A stretch of 64,000 bases of DNA from Cyclobacteriaceae bacterium (GCA_028285445.1 JANQPQ010000024.1:62001-126000); one strand, 5' to 3'; positions 46,627 to 54,359 are shown, counted from the first letter of the stretch. Translations and numbers: made by a program. The notes: generated by a model from the sequence alone, not told the origin.

Positions 46627-47502
46627 CTACTTAGGTTGTAGCAAAAGGGATTCATTCCCAAGAGGATCAACAAATCGAATGTAGTATCCGGAAGTAGAAA
46701 ATTGTTGCGTTTCAGCAATCAAAGTTGCTCCGGCAGATTTTAGCAGGCCCATACTACTTTCCAAATCGGGGGTGGAAAAGATGAGTGATACTTGAGATTG
46801 ATCTTCATTCGATTGCCTTACCAGCAGATCTTTGTTGTAGTGAAGCATGAAGGCAAAGCTGTTGTCTGCATGTTTAAGAGGAAGTGCATCAGGGAGATAG
46901 TCTTCGGAATACACCTCGAAGCCAAGTCCATCAACATAGAAATCCCGGGCAAGGTCCATATTGGCCATCGCAAACCCGGTATTATAAATTCGGGGCTCCG
47001 CGAAATTGGGTACATCCCTGACTTGCACCTCCACCAGGCTGTGTCTATTACCAAAGGGATCTTCGAATGTTATACCAATACCAATACCATTACGTGAAAG
47101 CGATTGAGGGTGGAACTGCACATTCTTGCTCCGAAGTTGGTCTATTGTTAGTAAAAGACTGTTGGCCATAAAGGCTATTTTAGCATGAGTTTCACTTTCG
47201 AAATCAATCCGATTAGCAGTTGCTGCCTTTGTTAGTTTTACTGGAAAGTTTTGAGTTTCTAACCAGGCCTCATCTGAAGTTTGGTTCTTAATACCAAAGC
47301 CCATAGTTTCTCCGTAGAATTCGGCAGCTCTACTGATATCAGAAACTTTTATTTCAACTCCATAGAATTTAACCCCACTACCTTTTTTAGAGGCAATAAT
47401 GCTTGCAAATGAAGTATTATCCAATTCTGTTTTCGGAGATGAGACGTATAGAGTCGCTGAAAGAGCTGCTGCGAGAGTGAGAAGAATTTTAACTGCTTTC
47501 AT
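46627..47502 (-). CDS. Secreted or anchored protein with two VOC (glyoxalase-fold) domains
   Basis: A 291-residue protein with an N-terminal hydrophobic segment (about 5-20) and two VOC domains: the first starts at FYGVEIKVSDISRAAEFYGE (about 46) and the second at YNTGFAMANMDLARDFYVDG (about 172). Each ends in a DPFGN or DPLGNE block (FEDPFGNRHSLVEV, FVDPLGNESLLL). VOC domains bind metals or small molecules, for example in lactoylglutathione or dioxygenase-type chemistry. It directly follows the YCII-fused anti-sigma gene (one base apart), so one regulon is likely. Confidence 0.88.
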   Translation of the reverse strand: MKAVKILLTLAAALSATLYVSSPKTELDNTSFASIIASKKGSGVKFYGVEIKVSDISRAAEFYGETMGFGIKNQTSDEAWLETQNFPVKLTKAATANRIDFESETHAKIAFMANSLLLTIDQLRSKNVQFHPQSLSRNGIGIGITFEDPFGNRHSLVEVQVRDVPNFAEPRIYNTGFAMANMDLARDFYVDGLGFEVYSEDYLPDALPLKHADNSFAFMLHYNKDLLVRQSNEDQSQVSLIFSTPDLESSMGLLKSAGATLIAETQQFSTSGYYIRFVDPLGNESLLLQPK

Positions 47503-47503
47503 G

Positions 47504-48055
47504 TTAATGCTTTATTAGTTTTCTAATCTGAATTGTGCCACCAAGCTTGAAATGGGGGTGAGACCGAGCCACGATTTCCGCTTCCTCATAGTTTTCAGCC
47601 TCAACCAAGAAAAACCCAGATAATATTTCATCTCCGAATTCACTGCCTGGTTTTTTCAACATGCTGGGCTCAACTGCAATTTCGTCGCCATGAACAAATC
47701 TTGATTGTAAAGTCAGGTCTCTCCAGTTTCTGTACTCGCTCACAAAATCTACATCCTGGGTTATAAATGCCATGTCATGCTGAAGCATAAATAGAAATGT
47801 GGCCTTCTCGATGCGTGAAGTACTGCTGTTTCCTTGCCAGTATCCTGCCAGGTAAGCAATGCCTACGAGGAGCAAAGAAGCAGCCCATTGTAGCCATTTT
47901 CTAGATCTATTGTTTACAATTAACCGATTGGTTTTTAACATGTTAAATAGCTCTTTTTCAAGTTTATATGGAATATCCTTCTCAAGGGGTAGTTCTTCCA
48001 AACCTTGTTTTTCTTCCGGGGTTAATTTGAATTCTTTACTCATATTCCTTTCCAT
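47504..48055 (-). CDS. Anti-sigma factor-like membrane protein fused to a YCII/DGPF domain
   Basis: A 183-residue protein; ATG 48055 overlaps the sigma stop by one base, and ATG 48043 with GGAAAGGA just upstream is an alternative. The N-terminal part (about 1-55) is a charged cytoplasmic helix region followed by one membrane span (about 58-72). The C-terminal part is a YCII/DGPF domain: MLQHDMAFITQDVDFVSEYR, FVHGDEIAVEP, DEILSGFFLVEAENYEEAEI and RSHPHFKLGGTIQIRKL. DGPF proteins are known partners of ECF sigma factors in other phyla as separate proteins; fusion to a membrane anti-sigma is unusual. It would transmit a periplasmic signal to the sigma factor. Confidence 0.8.
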   Translation of the reverse strand: MERNMSKEFKLTPEEKQGLEELPLEKDIPYKLEKELFNMLKTNRLIVNNRSRKWLQWAASLLLVGIAYLAGYWQGNSSTSRIEKATFLFMLQHDMAFITQDVDFVSEYRNWRDLTLQSRFVHGDEIAVEPSMLKKPGSEFGDEILSGFFLVEAENYEEAEIVARSHPHFKLGGTIQIRKLIKH

Positions 48056-48579
48056 TAAATATCATCACCTAAATAGCCTCTCATGGCTTTTCTTGCCTGG
48101 AATAGCTGACTCTTACTAGTTCCTTCAGAGATATTCAGCATTTCGCCAATTTCCTTGTGGGTATAACCATGCACGTCATGTAATAACAGTACCTGTTTGT
48201 ATCCTGCGGGTAAGGCGCTAATTGCTCCCTCCAGGTCGAGAGCTGAACCAGGGGGCGCGGAAATAACTTGAAGTTGAGATGTTCCCTCAAGGCTGGTGCT
48301 CGCTTCTTTTGTGGCTCGCCTTATAAATTCTTTGTTAATATTTATCATTATGGCCGTTAACCAGGTCTTCAACGAAGACTTCCACTGGAACCCTGAGAGT
48401 TGTCTGATGGCTCTCATCCAGGTCTCTTGGAACATTTCTTCAGCAACTTTCACGTTGTGAGAAGACAATCTCAGCGAAAACTGGTAGAGATACGGGCCGT
48501 ATTGCGCGTATATGGCCTTGAAAGCCGTCTCAGAACGAGATTTAAGGAACTGATCTACAAGTTGTCTGTCGGATTCCAT
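48055..48579 (-). CDS. ECF-family RNA polymerase sigma factor
   Basis: A 174-residue sigma-70 factor from ATG 48579; an upstream in-frame GTG at 48600 is possible. Region 2 (about 15-80) has ETAFKAIYAQYGPYLYQF and AEEMFQETWMRAIRQ; region 4 (about 110-165) has ALPAGYKQVLLLHDVHGYTH and the helix-turn-helix KEIGEMLNISEGTSKSQLFQ. It is the first gene of the operon sigma / anti-sigma-YCII / VOC / DUF6265 / phosphatase. The stop overlaps the next start by one base, indicating translational coupling. Confidence 0.93.
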   Translation of the reverse strand: MESDRQLVDQFLKSRSETAFKAIYAQYGPYLYQFSLRLSSHNVKVAEEMFQETWMRAIRQLSGFQWKSSLKTWLTAIMININKEFIRRATKEASTSLEGTSQLQVISAPPGSALDLEGAISALPAGYKQVLLLHDVHGYTHKEIGEMLNISEGTSKSQLFQARKAMRGYLGDDI

Positions 48580-48668
48580 TGATAGATAATATGCAACCAC
48601 TTAGTGCAATAAGAAGTCTAATAGTTGTATGGTCACAATTAATTACTGATTCAATTTCGAAAACATGT

Positions 48669-48688
48669 CAAAATTGTCGTCAATTTTG
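48669..48688. promoter_or_regulatory. 20-base perfect inverted repeat in the sigma/ankyrin spacer
   Basis: CAAAATTG-TCGT-CAATTTTG: two perfect 8-base arms around a four-base centre, about midway in the 162-base gap between the divergent sigma and ankyrin genes. No T-run, so a dimeric regulator site is more likely than a terminator. Confidence 0.4.
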
Positions 48689-48741
48689 TGCCCATAACAG
48701 CATATTTATCGTATTCTCATATATAATCTGAATTTAAAGTT

Positions 48742-49821
48742 ATGAACCGAAGAGTGATTTTACTTGTAGGGCTTGTGGCCACAGGTGGATTGTTATCTGC
48801 ACAAAGCTACCGGTGCTCTGATTTGGTAAGGGCAGCGGAAAGAGAAAATGTAGAGAGAGTGGCTGAGATTCTAGAGTCTGGTGATTTCGATGTCAATTGT
48901 GTATACAGACAAGATAGTGGCCCAAGGACGGCTTTAAACGCTGCAGCGAGAAATGGCAATTTAAATATAGGAAGGCAACTGTTGGAAGCTGGCGCAGAAG
49001 TCGATTTTCGCGGCAGAGGTGACGCCACTCCGTTAATTGCAGCTTCAAGAGAGGGCCATTTCAAGTTCGTAAAGTTGCTGGTAGAGAATCACGCAGATGT
49101 TAATGAGAAGATAATGGGTGATGGCACTGCACTAATTGCCGCAGCATACGGCGATAATTTTGACATTGCCAAGTACTTAATAGAGAATGGTGCAGATGTA
49201 AATGACAGGTCATTTGGTGATGGCACACCATTATTGGGCGCTCTGAATAGTGAGAACTACGAGATGACACAAATGCTGCTTGAAAAAGGAGCGGACCCTA
49301 ATCTTGGTTCTCCCGGAGATGGAAAGCCTATCCTTATTGCAAGCGAATCTGATGACCCTCAGCTCATGTCACTATTAGTGAGACATGGTGCCAATGTAAA
49401 TAGAAGCTCCATCGGTGATGGTACAGCCCTTATTGTTGCAGCTCGACGGGGTAGCCTTGAAACTGTAAAGGAGTTGGTCAACCGTGGAGCTGATGTTAAT
49501 AGATCCTCTTCAGGTGATGGCAACCCTTTGATCGAAGCCTCGAAGAACGGGCATTACGACATTGCAGAGTATCTTATTGAGAACGGTGCAGAAGTTGATG
49601 CTCTGGTAAAAGGAGATGAAACACCATTAATTAATGCTGCAGCTAATGGCCATTTGGATGTAGTTAAATTGCTCGTGGAAAAAGGAGCTGATGTGAACAA
49701 ATCCGCATGGGGCGGTGGGATGTTTAGATCTGAGCTCAGGACACCATTAAATATGGCCCAGAAGTATGGCCATAAGGATGTAGAGGATTATTTGTTGTTG
49801 AAGGGAGCGACAAAAAGATAA
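48742..49821 (+). CDS. Secreted ankyrin-repeat protein
   Basis: A 359-residue protein with signal peptide (about 1-20, ending LSAQ) and about nine ankyrin repeats filling residues 25-355, each about 33-35 residues (typical: LIAAAYGDNFDIAKYLIENG, ADVN). Most turns read GDGT/GDATPLI instead of the standard DG.TPLH, a distinctive variant. Periplasmic location is inferred from the signal. Repeats bind proteins; the partner is unknown. It is divergent from the ECF sigma operon. Confidence 0.92.
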   Translation: MNRRVILLVGLVATGGLLSAQSYRCSDLVRAAERENVERVAEILESGDFDVNCVYRQDSGPRTALNAAARNGNLNIGRQLLEAGAEVDFRGRGDATPLIAASREGHFKFVKLLVENHADVNEKIMGDGTALIAAAYGDNFDIAKYLIENGADVNDRSFGDGTPLLGALNSENYEMTQMLLEKGADPNLGSPGDGKPILIASESDDPQLMSLLVRHGANVNRSSIGDGTALIVAARRGSLETVKELVNRGADVNRSSSGDGNPLIEASKNGHYDIAEYLIENGAEVDALVKGDETPLINAAANGHLDVVKLLVEKGADVNKSAWGGGMFRSELRTPLNMAQKYGHKDVEDYLLLKGATKR

Positions 49822-49836
49822 ATCAACTCAGCTTTA

Positions 49837-50628
49837 TTATTTCTTTTTACCGGGCCGGGTAATTTTATCTTCCAGGGAGAGCATCCTATTTTCAAGCATA
49901 AGAATTCGTTCATCGAGCATCTTGGGTGGATTAAGGTAGGTGGTGTATGCTCCCTTAACCTGCCAAGCTTCTAAAATCTCATCTTTCTTAAGGCTTGTTG
50001 TTGGGTAATTGGGGTCATCCGCAATAAGATCAATTGATTTGGTTGTTGTTGCTTGTAGCCTCCTGGTGATGATGCCGTCAGCGGTAACAATCGCATATAT
50101 GTTGCCAATCTTAAACTGTGCTGGCGAAACCAATGCTGCCAAAAGAATATCTCCATGATGCAGGCCATTGTGGTTGTATTCCATCTCGCTACCATTGAGT
50201 TCAAAAGCCCTTGATGATCCTTTGAAATTTACAGGCAACTCTATGTAGGGGAGGTTTGAGACAAAATCCTTGTTCTTGTAGTTAACTACGTATTCCAGGT
50301 AGTTATCTACCCTCACCAAGCCGATGCCACCTTTTCGATAGGCCTTTTCTGGTGCTTTGGTAAACTTATGAGCGACGTCAAGTTTCTTATTGAGTATATC
50401 AAAGCTGTAAAGGTCGCTTACCGATAATTCCTTGTTGAGGAGCAAATCTATTGATATGCCAAAATAATTTGCAATTTGTATGATGGTCGCAATTTTTGGC
50501 TCCGCTCGACCTTCCTCGTAGGCACCAACACTTCCTCGCGTAATATCAAATATTTCCGCAAATCCAGCCTGAGAGAGCTTTTTGAGTGATCTTATCTTCT
50601 TTATGTTTTTACCTATGTTGGATGTCAT
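49837..50628 (-). CDS. XRE-family regulator with C-terminal S24/LexA-like domain
   Basis: A 263-residue DNA-binding protein. N-terminal helix-turn-helix (about 6-65) with LKKLSQAGFAEIFDITRGSV and GAYEEGRAEPKI. A C-terminal S24-like domain (about 130-230) is visible as YIELPVNFKGSSRAFELNG and LHHGDILLAALVSP, IGNIYAIVTADGIITRRL. The usual catalytic Ser/Lys pair is not obvious (the Ser lies in GSEM rather than GDSM; RRL in place of the Lys), so self-cleavage is doubtful. It is divergent from the YbjN/PspA operon and shares its 188-base promoter region, so it is a candidate regulator of that operon. Confidence 0.85.
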   Translation of the reverse strand: MTSNIGKNIKKIRSLKKLSQAGFAEIFDITRGSVGAYEEGRAEPKIATIIQIANYFGISIDLLLNKELSVSDLYSFDILNKKLDVAHKFTKAPEKAYRKGGIGLVRVDNYLEYVVNYKNKDFVSNLPYIELPVNFKGSSRAFELNGSEMEYNHNGLHHGDILLAALVSPAQFKIGNIYAIVTADGIITRRLQATTTKSIDLIADDPNYPTTSLKKDEILEAWQVKGAYTTYLNPPKMLDERILMLENRMLSLEDKITRPGKKK

Positions 50629-50651
50629 GTCATAAAGTTATGCTAATATTT

Positions 50652-50681
50652 TTTGCAAAACTAAAACTTTTGGTATTTTTG
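50652..50681 (+). promoter_or_regulatory. Promoter of the YbjN-PspA operon (TTTG-18-TATTTTTG)
   Basis: TTTG at 50652-50655 and TATTTTTG at 50674-50681 match both Bacteroidota sigma elements with an 18-base spacer. The start would fall about 125 bases before the ATG at 50817. The best promoter match in this window. Confidence 0.6.
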
Positions 50682-50816
50682 TTCGTTATAATATGTAGTT
50701 ACCTAATTAGCTAAAAAGTAATACGACTCAATATTGATAAAAGATTTGAAAGCCATAAATTCACGAGTCATACTAACAAAAGATATTAGCAATCAACTTT
50801 AAAATAATCAGCCATC

Positions 50817-51212
50817 ATGAGTGAAAACTATTTTCAGAAAGTAAAGGACTACCTGCAAGAATTAGATTATAACATAACCCACGAAAACGAAGAGGAAGGC
50901 GTAATAGTAGTAGAAAGCGAGTCTAATGGAATAATTAATCTGGTTTTGGGCGTTGCCGATCCATTACTAATTGTAGAGCAATTCATATTTGAATTGAACA
51001 ATGCATCGCCGGATGTTTATAAGCAATTATTGCAAAAAAGCCGTGATATTATTCATGGAGCATTCGTTCTGGATGATACCGGAACCAAAGTATTATTCAG
51101 AAATACACATGAGTTGGAGAATCTGGATCTCAATGAGATAGAAGCCACACTTAACTCTCTTTCGCTGTTGCTTGGAGAGTACGCAGAAGAAATCATTCAG
51201 TTCAGTAAATAA
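50817..51212 (+). CDS. YbjN-like (secretion chaperone-fold) protein
   Basis: A 131-residue cytosolic protein with the alpha/beta pattern of YbjN/type III chaperone-like proteins: YFQKVKDYLQELDYNITHEN, then EGVIVVESESNGIINLVLGV, and a C-terminal helix ending LSLLLGEYAEEIIQF. Such proteins often sit with PspA family members, as here. Probably the first gene of the operon continuing to 55948. In the enterobacterial yjfI-yjfJ neighbourhood the first position is filled by another small protein of unknown role. Confidence 0.8.
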   Translation: MSENYFQKVKDYLQELDYNITHENEEEGVIVVESESNGIINLVLGVADPLLIVEQFIFELNNASPDVYKQLLQKSRDIIHGAFVLDDTGTKVLFRNTHELENLDLNEIEATLNSLSLLLGEYAEEIIQFSK

Positions 51213-51241
51213 TATAACTAACGACTATAAATTATATCAAT

Positions 51242-51967
51242 ATGAAAGTTTTTAAGAGACTATTTAAGATTGGTGAGGCCGAGGCGCATTCAGCTATCGA
51301 TAAATTGGAAGATCCTATAAAGATGACTGAGCAGGGTATCCGCGATTTAAAATCAGACCTTGATAAGAGCTTACAGTCATTGGCGGAAGTTAAAGCCATG
51401 GCGATTAGAGCTAAAAACGAGTCTGAATCTCATCGTAATAAAGCAAAAGATTACGAAAACAAAGCCATGCTTCTCTTGAAGAAAGCGAAGGATGGCAATA
51501 TGGATGCCAGCGAAGCAGACAGGCTGGCTAGCGAGGCTTTGGTGAAGAAGGATGAAGCCACTACTCAAGCTGCTAGGTCTAAAGAGGAGCAAGAGAAGTT
51601 TGAGAACAATGTAGCTCAACTAGATCAGAACGTAAAAAAGCTCAAGTCGCAGATCAGCCACTTTGAAAATGAGCTAAAGACACTAAAGGCTCGTGTTAAG
51701 GTGAGTTCAGCAACAAAAAAGCTAAACAAGCAGATGGCCCAGATCGATTCTTCAAGTACGGTTTCGATGCTTGAGAGGATGAAAGACAAAGTAGAGGAAG
51801 AAGAGGCTTTGGCTGAATCTTATGGAGATATTGCCAACGAAAGCAGAAGTCTGGACGAGGAGATCGATGCAGCCATAGAAAGTGGATCAGCAGAAGAGAA
51901 GGCGTCAGACGACTTGGCTGCCTTAAAAGCAAAGCTTGGCATGGATAAAAAAGAAGGAGAGGAGTAG
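51242..51967 (+). CDS. PspA/IM30 (phage-shock A) family protein
   Basis: A 241-residue, nearly all-helical protein of the PspA/Vipp1/IM30 family, which binds stressed inner membranes and assembles ESCRT-III-like rings. Family features: LFKIGEAEAHSAIDKLEDPI at the start, KMTEQGIRDLKSDLDKSLQS, and coiled-coil heptads to about residue 160, then a short acidic tail. It follows YbjN by 29 bases, and its stop codon lies inside a hairpin/T-run (51959-51982). Among enterobacteria the corresponding gene is yjfJ. Confidence 0.93.
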   Translation: MKVFKRLFKIGEAEAHSAIDKLEDPIKMTEQGIRDLKSDLDKSLQSLAEVKAMAIRAKNESESHRNKAKDYENKAMLLLKKAKDGNMDASEADRLASEALVKKDEATTQAARSKEEQEKFENNVAQLDQNVKKLKSQISHFENELKTLKARVKVSSATKKLNKQMAQIDSSSTVSMLERMKDKVEEEEALAESYGDIANESRSLDEEIDAAIESGSAEEKASDDLAALKAKLGMDKKEGEE

Positions 51968-51982
51968 GAACTCCTCTTTTTT
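51959..51982 (+). terminator. Terminator-like hairpin overlapping the pspA stop codon
   Basis: GAGGAGT (51959-51965) and ACTCCTC (51970-51976) form a perfect 7-base stem with a four-base loop and are followed by six T (51977-51982), immediately before the ATG of the next small gene. The TAG stop of pspA is inside the hairpin. This would reduce downstream transcription relative to ybjN-pspA; partial termination (attenuation) rather than complete stop is likely, since the downstream genes are closely spaced. Confidence 0.75.
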
Positions 51983-52138
51983 ATGATTAATACAATGAAC
52001 AATTTCCTAAAAATCTTTCTGGTAGTAGTAGTTCTGCTCTTCATATCTAGCTTCCTGTTTAGATTTCTGTTGAAGATTGGGATCATAGCCCTGGTAGTAT
52101 TGGGAATTATCTACCTTGCAAGAAAGGTATTTGAATAA
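51983..52138 (+). CDS. 51-residue membrane protein in the PspA operon
   Basis: A short frame of 51 residues (ATG 51983, TAA stop; a second ATG at 51995). Nearly all of it is hydrophobic: FLKIFLVVVVLLFISSFLFR, then LKIGIIALVVLGIIYLARKV, so one or two membrane spans with a basic middle. It begins right after the hairpin T-run and ends 14 bases before the DUF4178 gene. Similar small hydrophobic genes accompany PspA loci (for example PspD/PspG-like proteins). Function unknown. Confidence 0.75.
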   Translation: MINTMNNFLKIFLVVVVLLFISSFLFRFLLKIGIIALVVLGIIYLARKVFE

Positions 52139-52152
52139 AGAATATTGATAGA

Positions 52153-52704
52153 ATGGGATTATTCGACTTCTTAAAGAAAAAAGAGAAAGAGCCTGATTAC
52201 GACGTAACCAACCTCAAGCTCACAGATCTCGATCATGGATTTATTGTAGACTACAATTTGAAGTCGTGGCAGGTAAAAGAGGTGTACGAATACGATTGGG
52301 GTAACAACAACTTCAGCCAGGAGTTCATGCTTGATGCCGGCGACGAGGTGGTTTACCTGGGCATTGAGAATAAAGGCGAGTTGTGGATTACAGTGAATAA
52401 GTCCATAAATATTAGAGAATTGGGTGAGGACATCATTGATAAGACAATTAGGAAAGAGCGCCCACCGAAGAAGTTAGAGTATGACGGTACTACCTTCCAC
52501 TTAGATTCGGACAATGCTGGATATTTTAACGACAAAACCAAGGGGACTGATGATTGGGAAGAGTTAATTTCCTGGGAATATTATGATGATAATGAAGAGC
52601 AGGTACTAGGAATTACACAGTGGGGTGAAAGAGATTTCGAGGCGTCGGTAGGGAAGGTTGCGAAGGAATATGAATTTTCCGACATAATTCCTGCCAGTTC
52701 TTAA
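52153..52704 (+). CDS. DUF4178 domain protein
   Basis: A 183-residue cytosolic protein with one DUF4178 domain (about 20-175): LTDLDHGFIVDYNLKSWQVK, then YEYDWGNNNFSQEFML, and VYLGIENKGELWITV, VLGITQWGERDFEAS. DUF4178 proteins commonly occur near PspA, DUF350 and spermidine synthase-like genes; their biochemical role is unknown. It starts with GLFDFLKKKEKE, a basic amphipathic start that may touch the membrane. It lies between the small membrane protein and the lipoprotein. Confidence 0.88.
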   Translation: MGLFDFLKKKEKEPDYDVTNLKLTDLDHGFIVDYNLKSWQVKEVYEYDWGNNNFSQEFMLDAGDEVVYLGIENKGELWITVNKSINIRELGEDIIDKTIRKERPPKKLEYDGTTFHLDSDNAGYFNDKTKGTDDWEELISWEYYDDNEEQVLGITQWGERDFEASVGKVAKEYEFSDIIPASS

Positions 52705-52722
52705 AATACCTTAACTTTAACC

Positions 52723-53463
52723 ATGAGAATGCAGCAAATGATGAAGCCTACCAGAATACTACTAGTACTAGCTGCCTTGGCGCTGCTGTCAAATTGCGGC
52801 GGGAAAAAATTTACCAAGAATTATATCGATGAAGTTGTAAGGGATATGCCTACGGGCAGGGTATTTAGCGTAATTCTGCATGATATGGATGTGCAGGGCA
52901 ACTTCATGCATGATTACTATCATCAATACAAAATAATTGAGGAGACAGAGCCAGGAAAGCCCGAAGAGGAGCTTACTGGTTGGGTTGAAGTTAGTGAAGA
53001 CTACTTTAACCAAAACGTTAATAATATGGGCATGGAGCTGGTTCATCGGGGAGAAGATGGTAAGGTGGTGAAATCTGTGAGCCCTCCTGGCTACAACAAC
53101 TATGTGGGCAATCCCAAGTATGGTCATTGGCAGAGCAGCGGTGGGCATAGCTTCTGGGCCTTTTATGGGCAGTACGCCTTCATGTCGTCCATGTTTAATT
53201 TAATGACCTACCCTGTCCGGCGGTCATATTATGATGACTACCGAGGCGGCTACTATGGGCGGCGGCCTTATTATGGACCCACAGTTGGCGGATCTCCTTA
53301 TTATGGAACAAACAGCCCTTATACACGCTCTACCAGGCCAAATTCGACCTGGAGTAGAAATACCTCAACTTTCAAGAATCGGGTGGCCAGTCGTACTTCC
53401 AGATCAAGCTCTCGCTACGGTGGCTCTCGTAGCCGCTCCAGAGGGGGAGGATTTGGAAAATAA
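52723..53463 (+). CDS. Lipoprotein with Arg/Ser/Gly-rich tail
   Basis: A 246-residue protein (ATG 52723; ATG 52741 gives a shorter leader). The leader ends ALLSNCGG, a probable lipobox. Residues about 30-165 form a mixed domain (EVVRDMPTGRVFSVILHDMD; YHQYKIIEETEPGKPEE; PPGYNNYVGNPKYGHW). The last 80 residues are rich in Tyr, Arg, Ser and Gly and end in RSRGGGFGK. The RGGxF ending recalls DUF1190-type lipoproteins of the yjfM group, but the resemblance is only in the tail. It precedes DUF350 by 29 bases. Confidence 0.8.
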   Translation: MRMQQMMKPTRILLVLAALALLSNCGGKKFTKNYIDEVVRDMPTGRVFSVILHDMDVQGNFMHDYYHQYKIIEETEPGKPEEELTGWVEVSEDYFNQNVNNMGMELVHRGEDGKVVKSVSPPGYNNYVGNPKYGHWQSSGGHSFWAFYGQYAFMSSMFNLMTYPVRRSYYDDYRGGYYGRRPYYGPTVGGSPYYGTNSPYTRSTRPNSTWSRNTSTFKNRVASRTSRSSSRYGGSRSRSRGGGFGK

Positions 53464-53492
53464 TGGAAGCCTTAGCCTAAACAAGCATACCT

Positions 53493-54359
53493 ATGTTTAC
53501 CTACTATCTCGATGCCGCAATTACTACTGTAATTTACCTGGCAGCATCGTTCGTACTGTTCATTGTTGGCAAGTTCGTTTACCAGATATTTCACCCGAAG
53601 GTGAAGGTTGCATATGAGCTAGTTGAACATGATAACTTTGCATTCGCCATTTCTTACGTAGGTTACTACATCGGGCTTTTGCTTGCAGTAGGTAGCGCCG
53701 TAGTTGGGGAAAGTAGCGGTCTTTGGCTAGACCTTATGGATATTGGCGTGTATGGAGCTTTGGCTATTGTGCTGCTTAACCTTTCAATCATCATCACGGA
53801 TAAATTCATACTGCGGCAGTTTAGTGTTAAGAAAGAAATCCTGGAAGACAGAAATATGGGTGTGGGTGTTGTGGAAGCGGCAGTTGCAATTAGTACAGGT
53901 CTTATAATCCTGGGAGCAATCCATGGCGAAGGTCACGGTGATGGCGGACCGATCGTTACCGCCGTTCTGTTTTGGTTGTTCGGCCAAGTTTTACTTTTTG
54001 CTACCACTATCTTCTATAATGTTGTAATTCCTTACAATGTTCATAAAGAACTTGAGAAAGATAACTTAGCAGCCGGTATTGCATTTGCCGGCGCCATCAT
54101 TGCCGTGGCCAACCTAATCCGTTTTGCCCTTGCTCATGACTTCGAAAGCTGGATTTTGACAGTTGAAGATGTTTTAGCCGATGTTGCTATAGGTTTGGTA
54201 TTCATTCCTTTAATGAGATTTCTTACTGACAAACTCTTGCTACCTGGGCAAAACCTCACCGATGAAATCGTCAATCAGGAGGTCCCTAATGTGGGAGCGG
54301 CGTTGGTAATGGCATTTGCTTACATTGGCGGTTCCATTCTTATAACCTGGGCACTTTAA
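53493..54359 (+). CDS. Tandem DUF350 membrane protein with fourfold repeat
   Basis: A 288-residue membrane protein with about eight hydrophobic segments. It contains four matching motifs, each an Asn followed by small residues that begins a membrane helix: NFAFAISYVG (Asn48), NMGVGVVEAA (Asn121), NLAAGIAFAG (Asn191) and NVGAALVMAF (Asn266), spaced 70-75 residues. DUF350 proteins are made of two such repeats, so this is a tandem DUF350. The family is linked to PspA and polyamine-type genes (YjfL in enterobacteria). Possibly forms a channel or ring in the membrane; unproven. Confidence 0.9.
   Translation: MFTYYLDAAITTVIYLAASFVLFIVGKFVYQIFHPKVKVAYELVEHDNFAFAISYVGYYIGLLLAVGSAVVGESSGLWLDLMDIGVYGALAIVLLNLSIIITDKFILRQFSVKKEILEDRNMGVGVVEAAVAISTGLIILGAIHGEGHGDGGPIVTAVLFWLFGQVLLFATTIFYNVVIPYNVHKELEKDNLAAGIAFAGAIIAVANLIRFALAHDFESWILTVEDVLADVAIGLVFIPLMRFLTDKLLLPGQNLTDEIVNQEVPNVGAALVMAFAYIGGSILITWAL

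Noticed and set aside
49837-51212. A toxin-antitoxin pair of XRE regulator and YbjN-like protein
   Set aside because: They are divergent, the regulator is large with an S24-like domain, and YbjN clearly belongs with PspA.
53231-53617. A 128-codon plus-strand frame overlapping the lipoprotein and DUF350 genes
   Set aside because: It uses another frame of the repetitive Arg/Gly tail and has no independent support.
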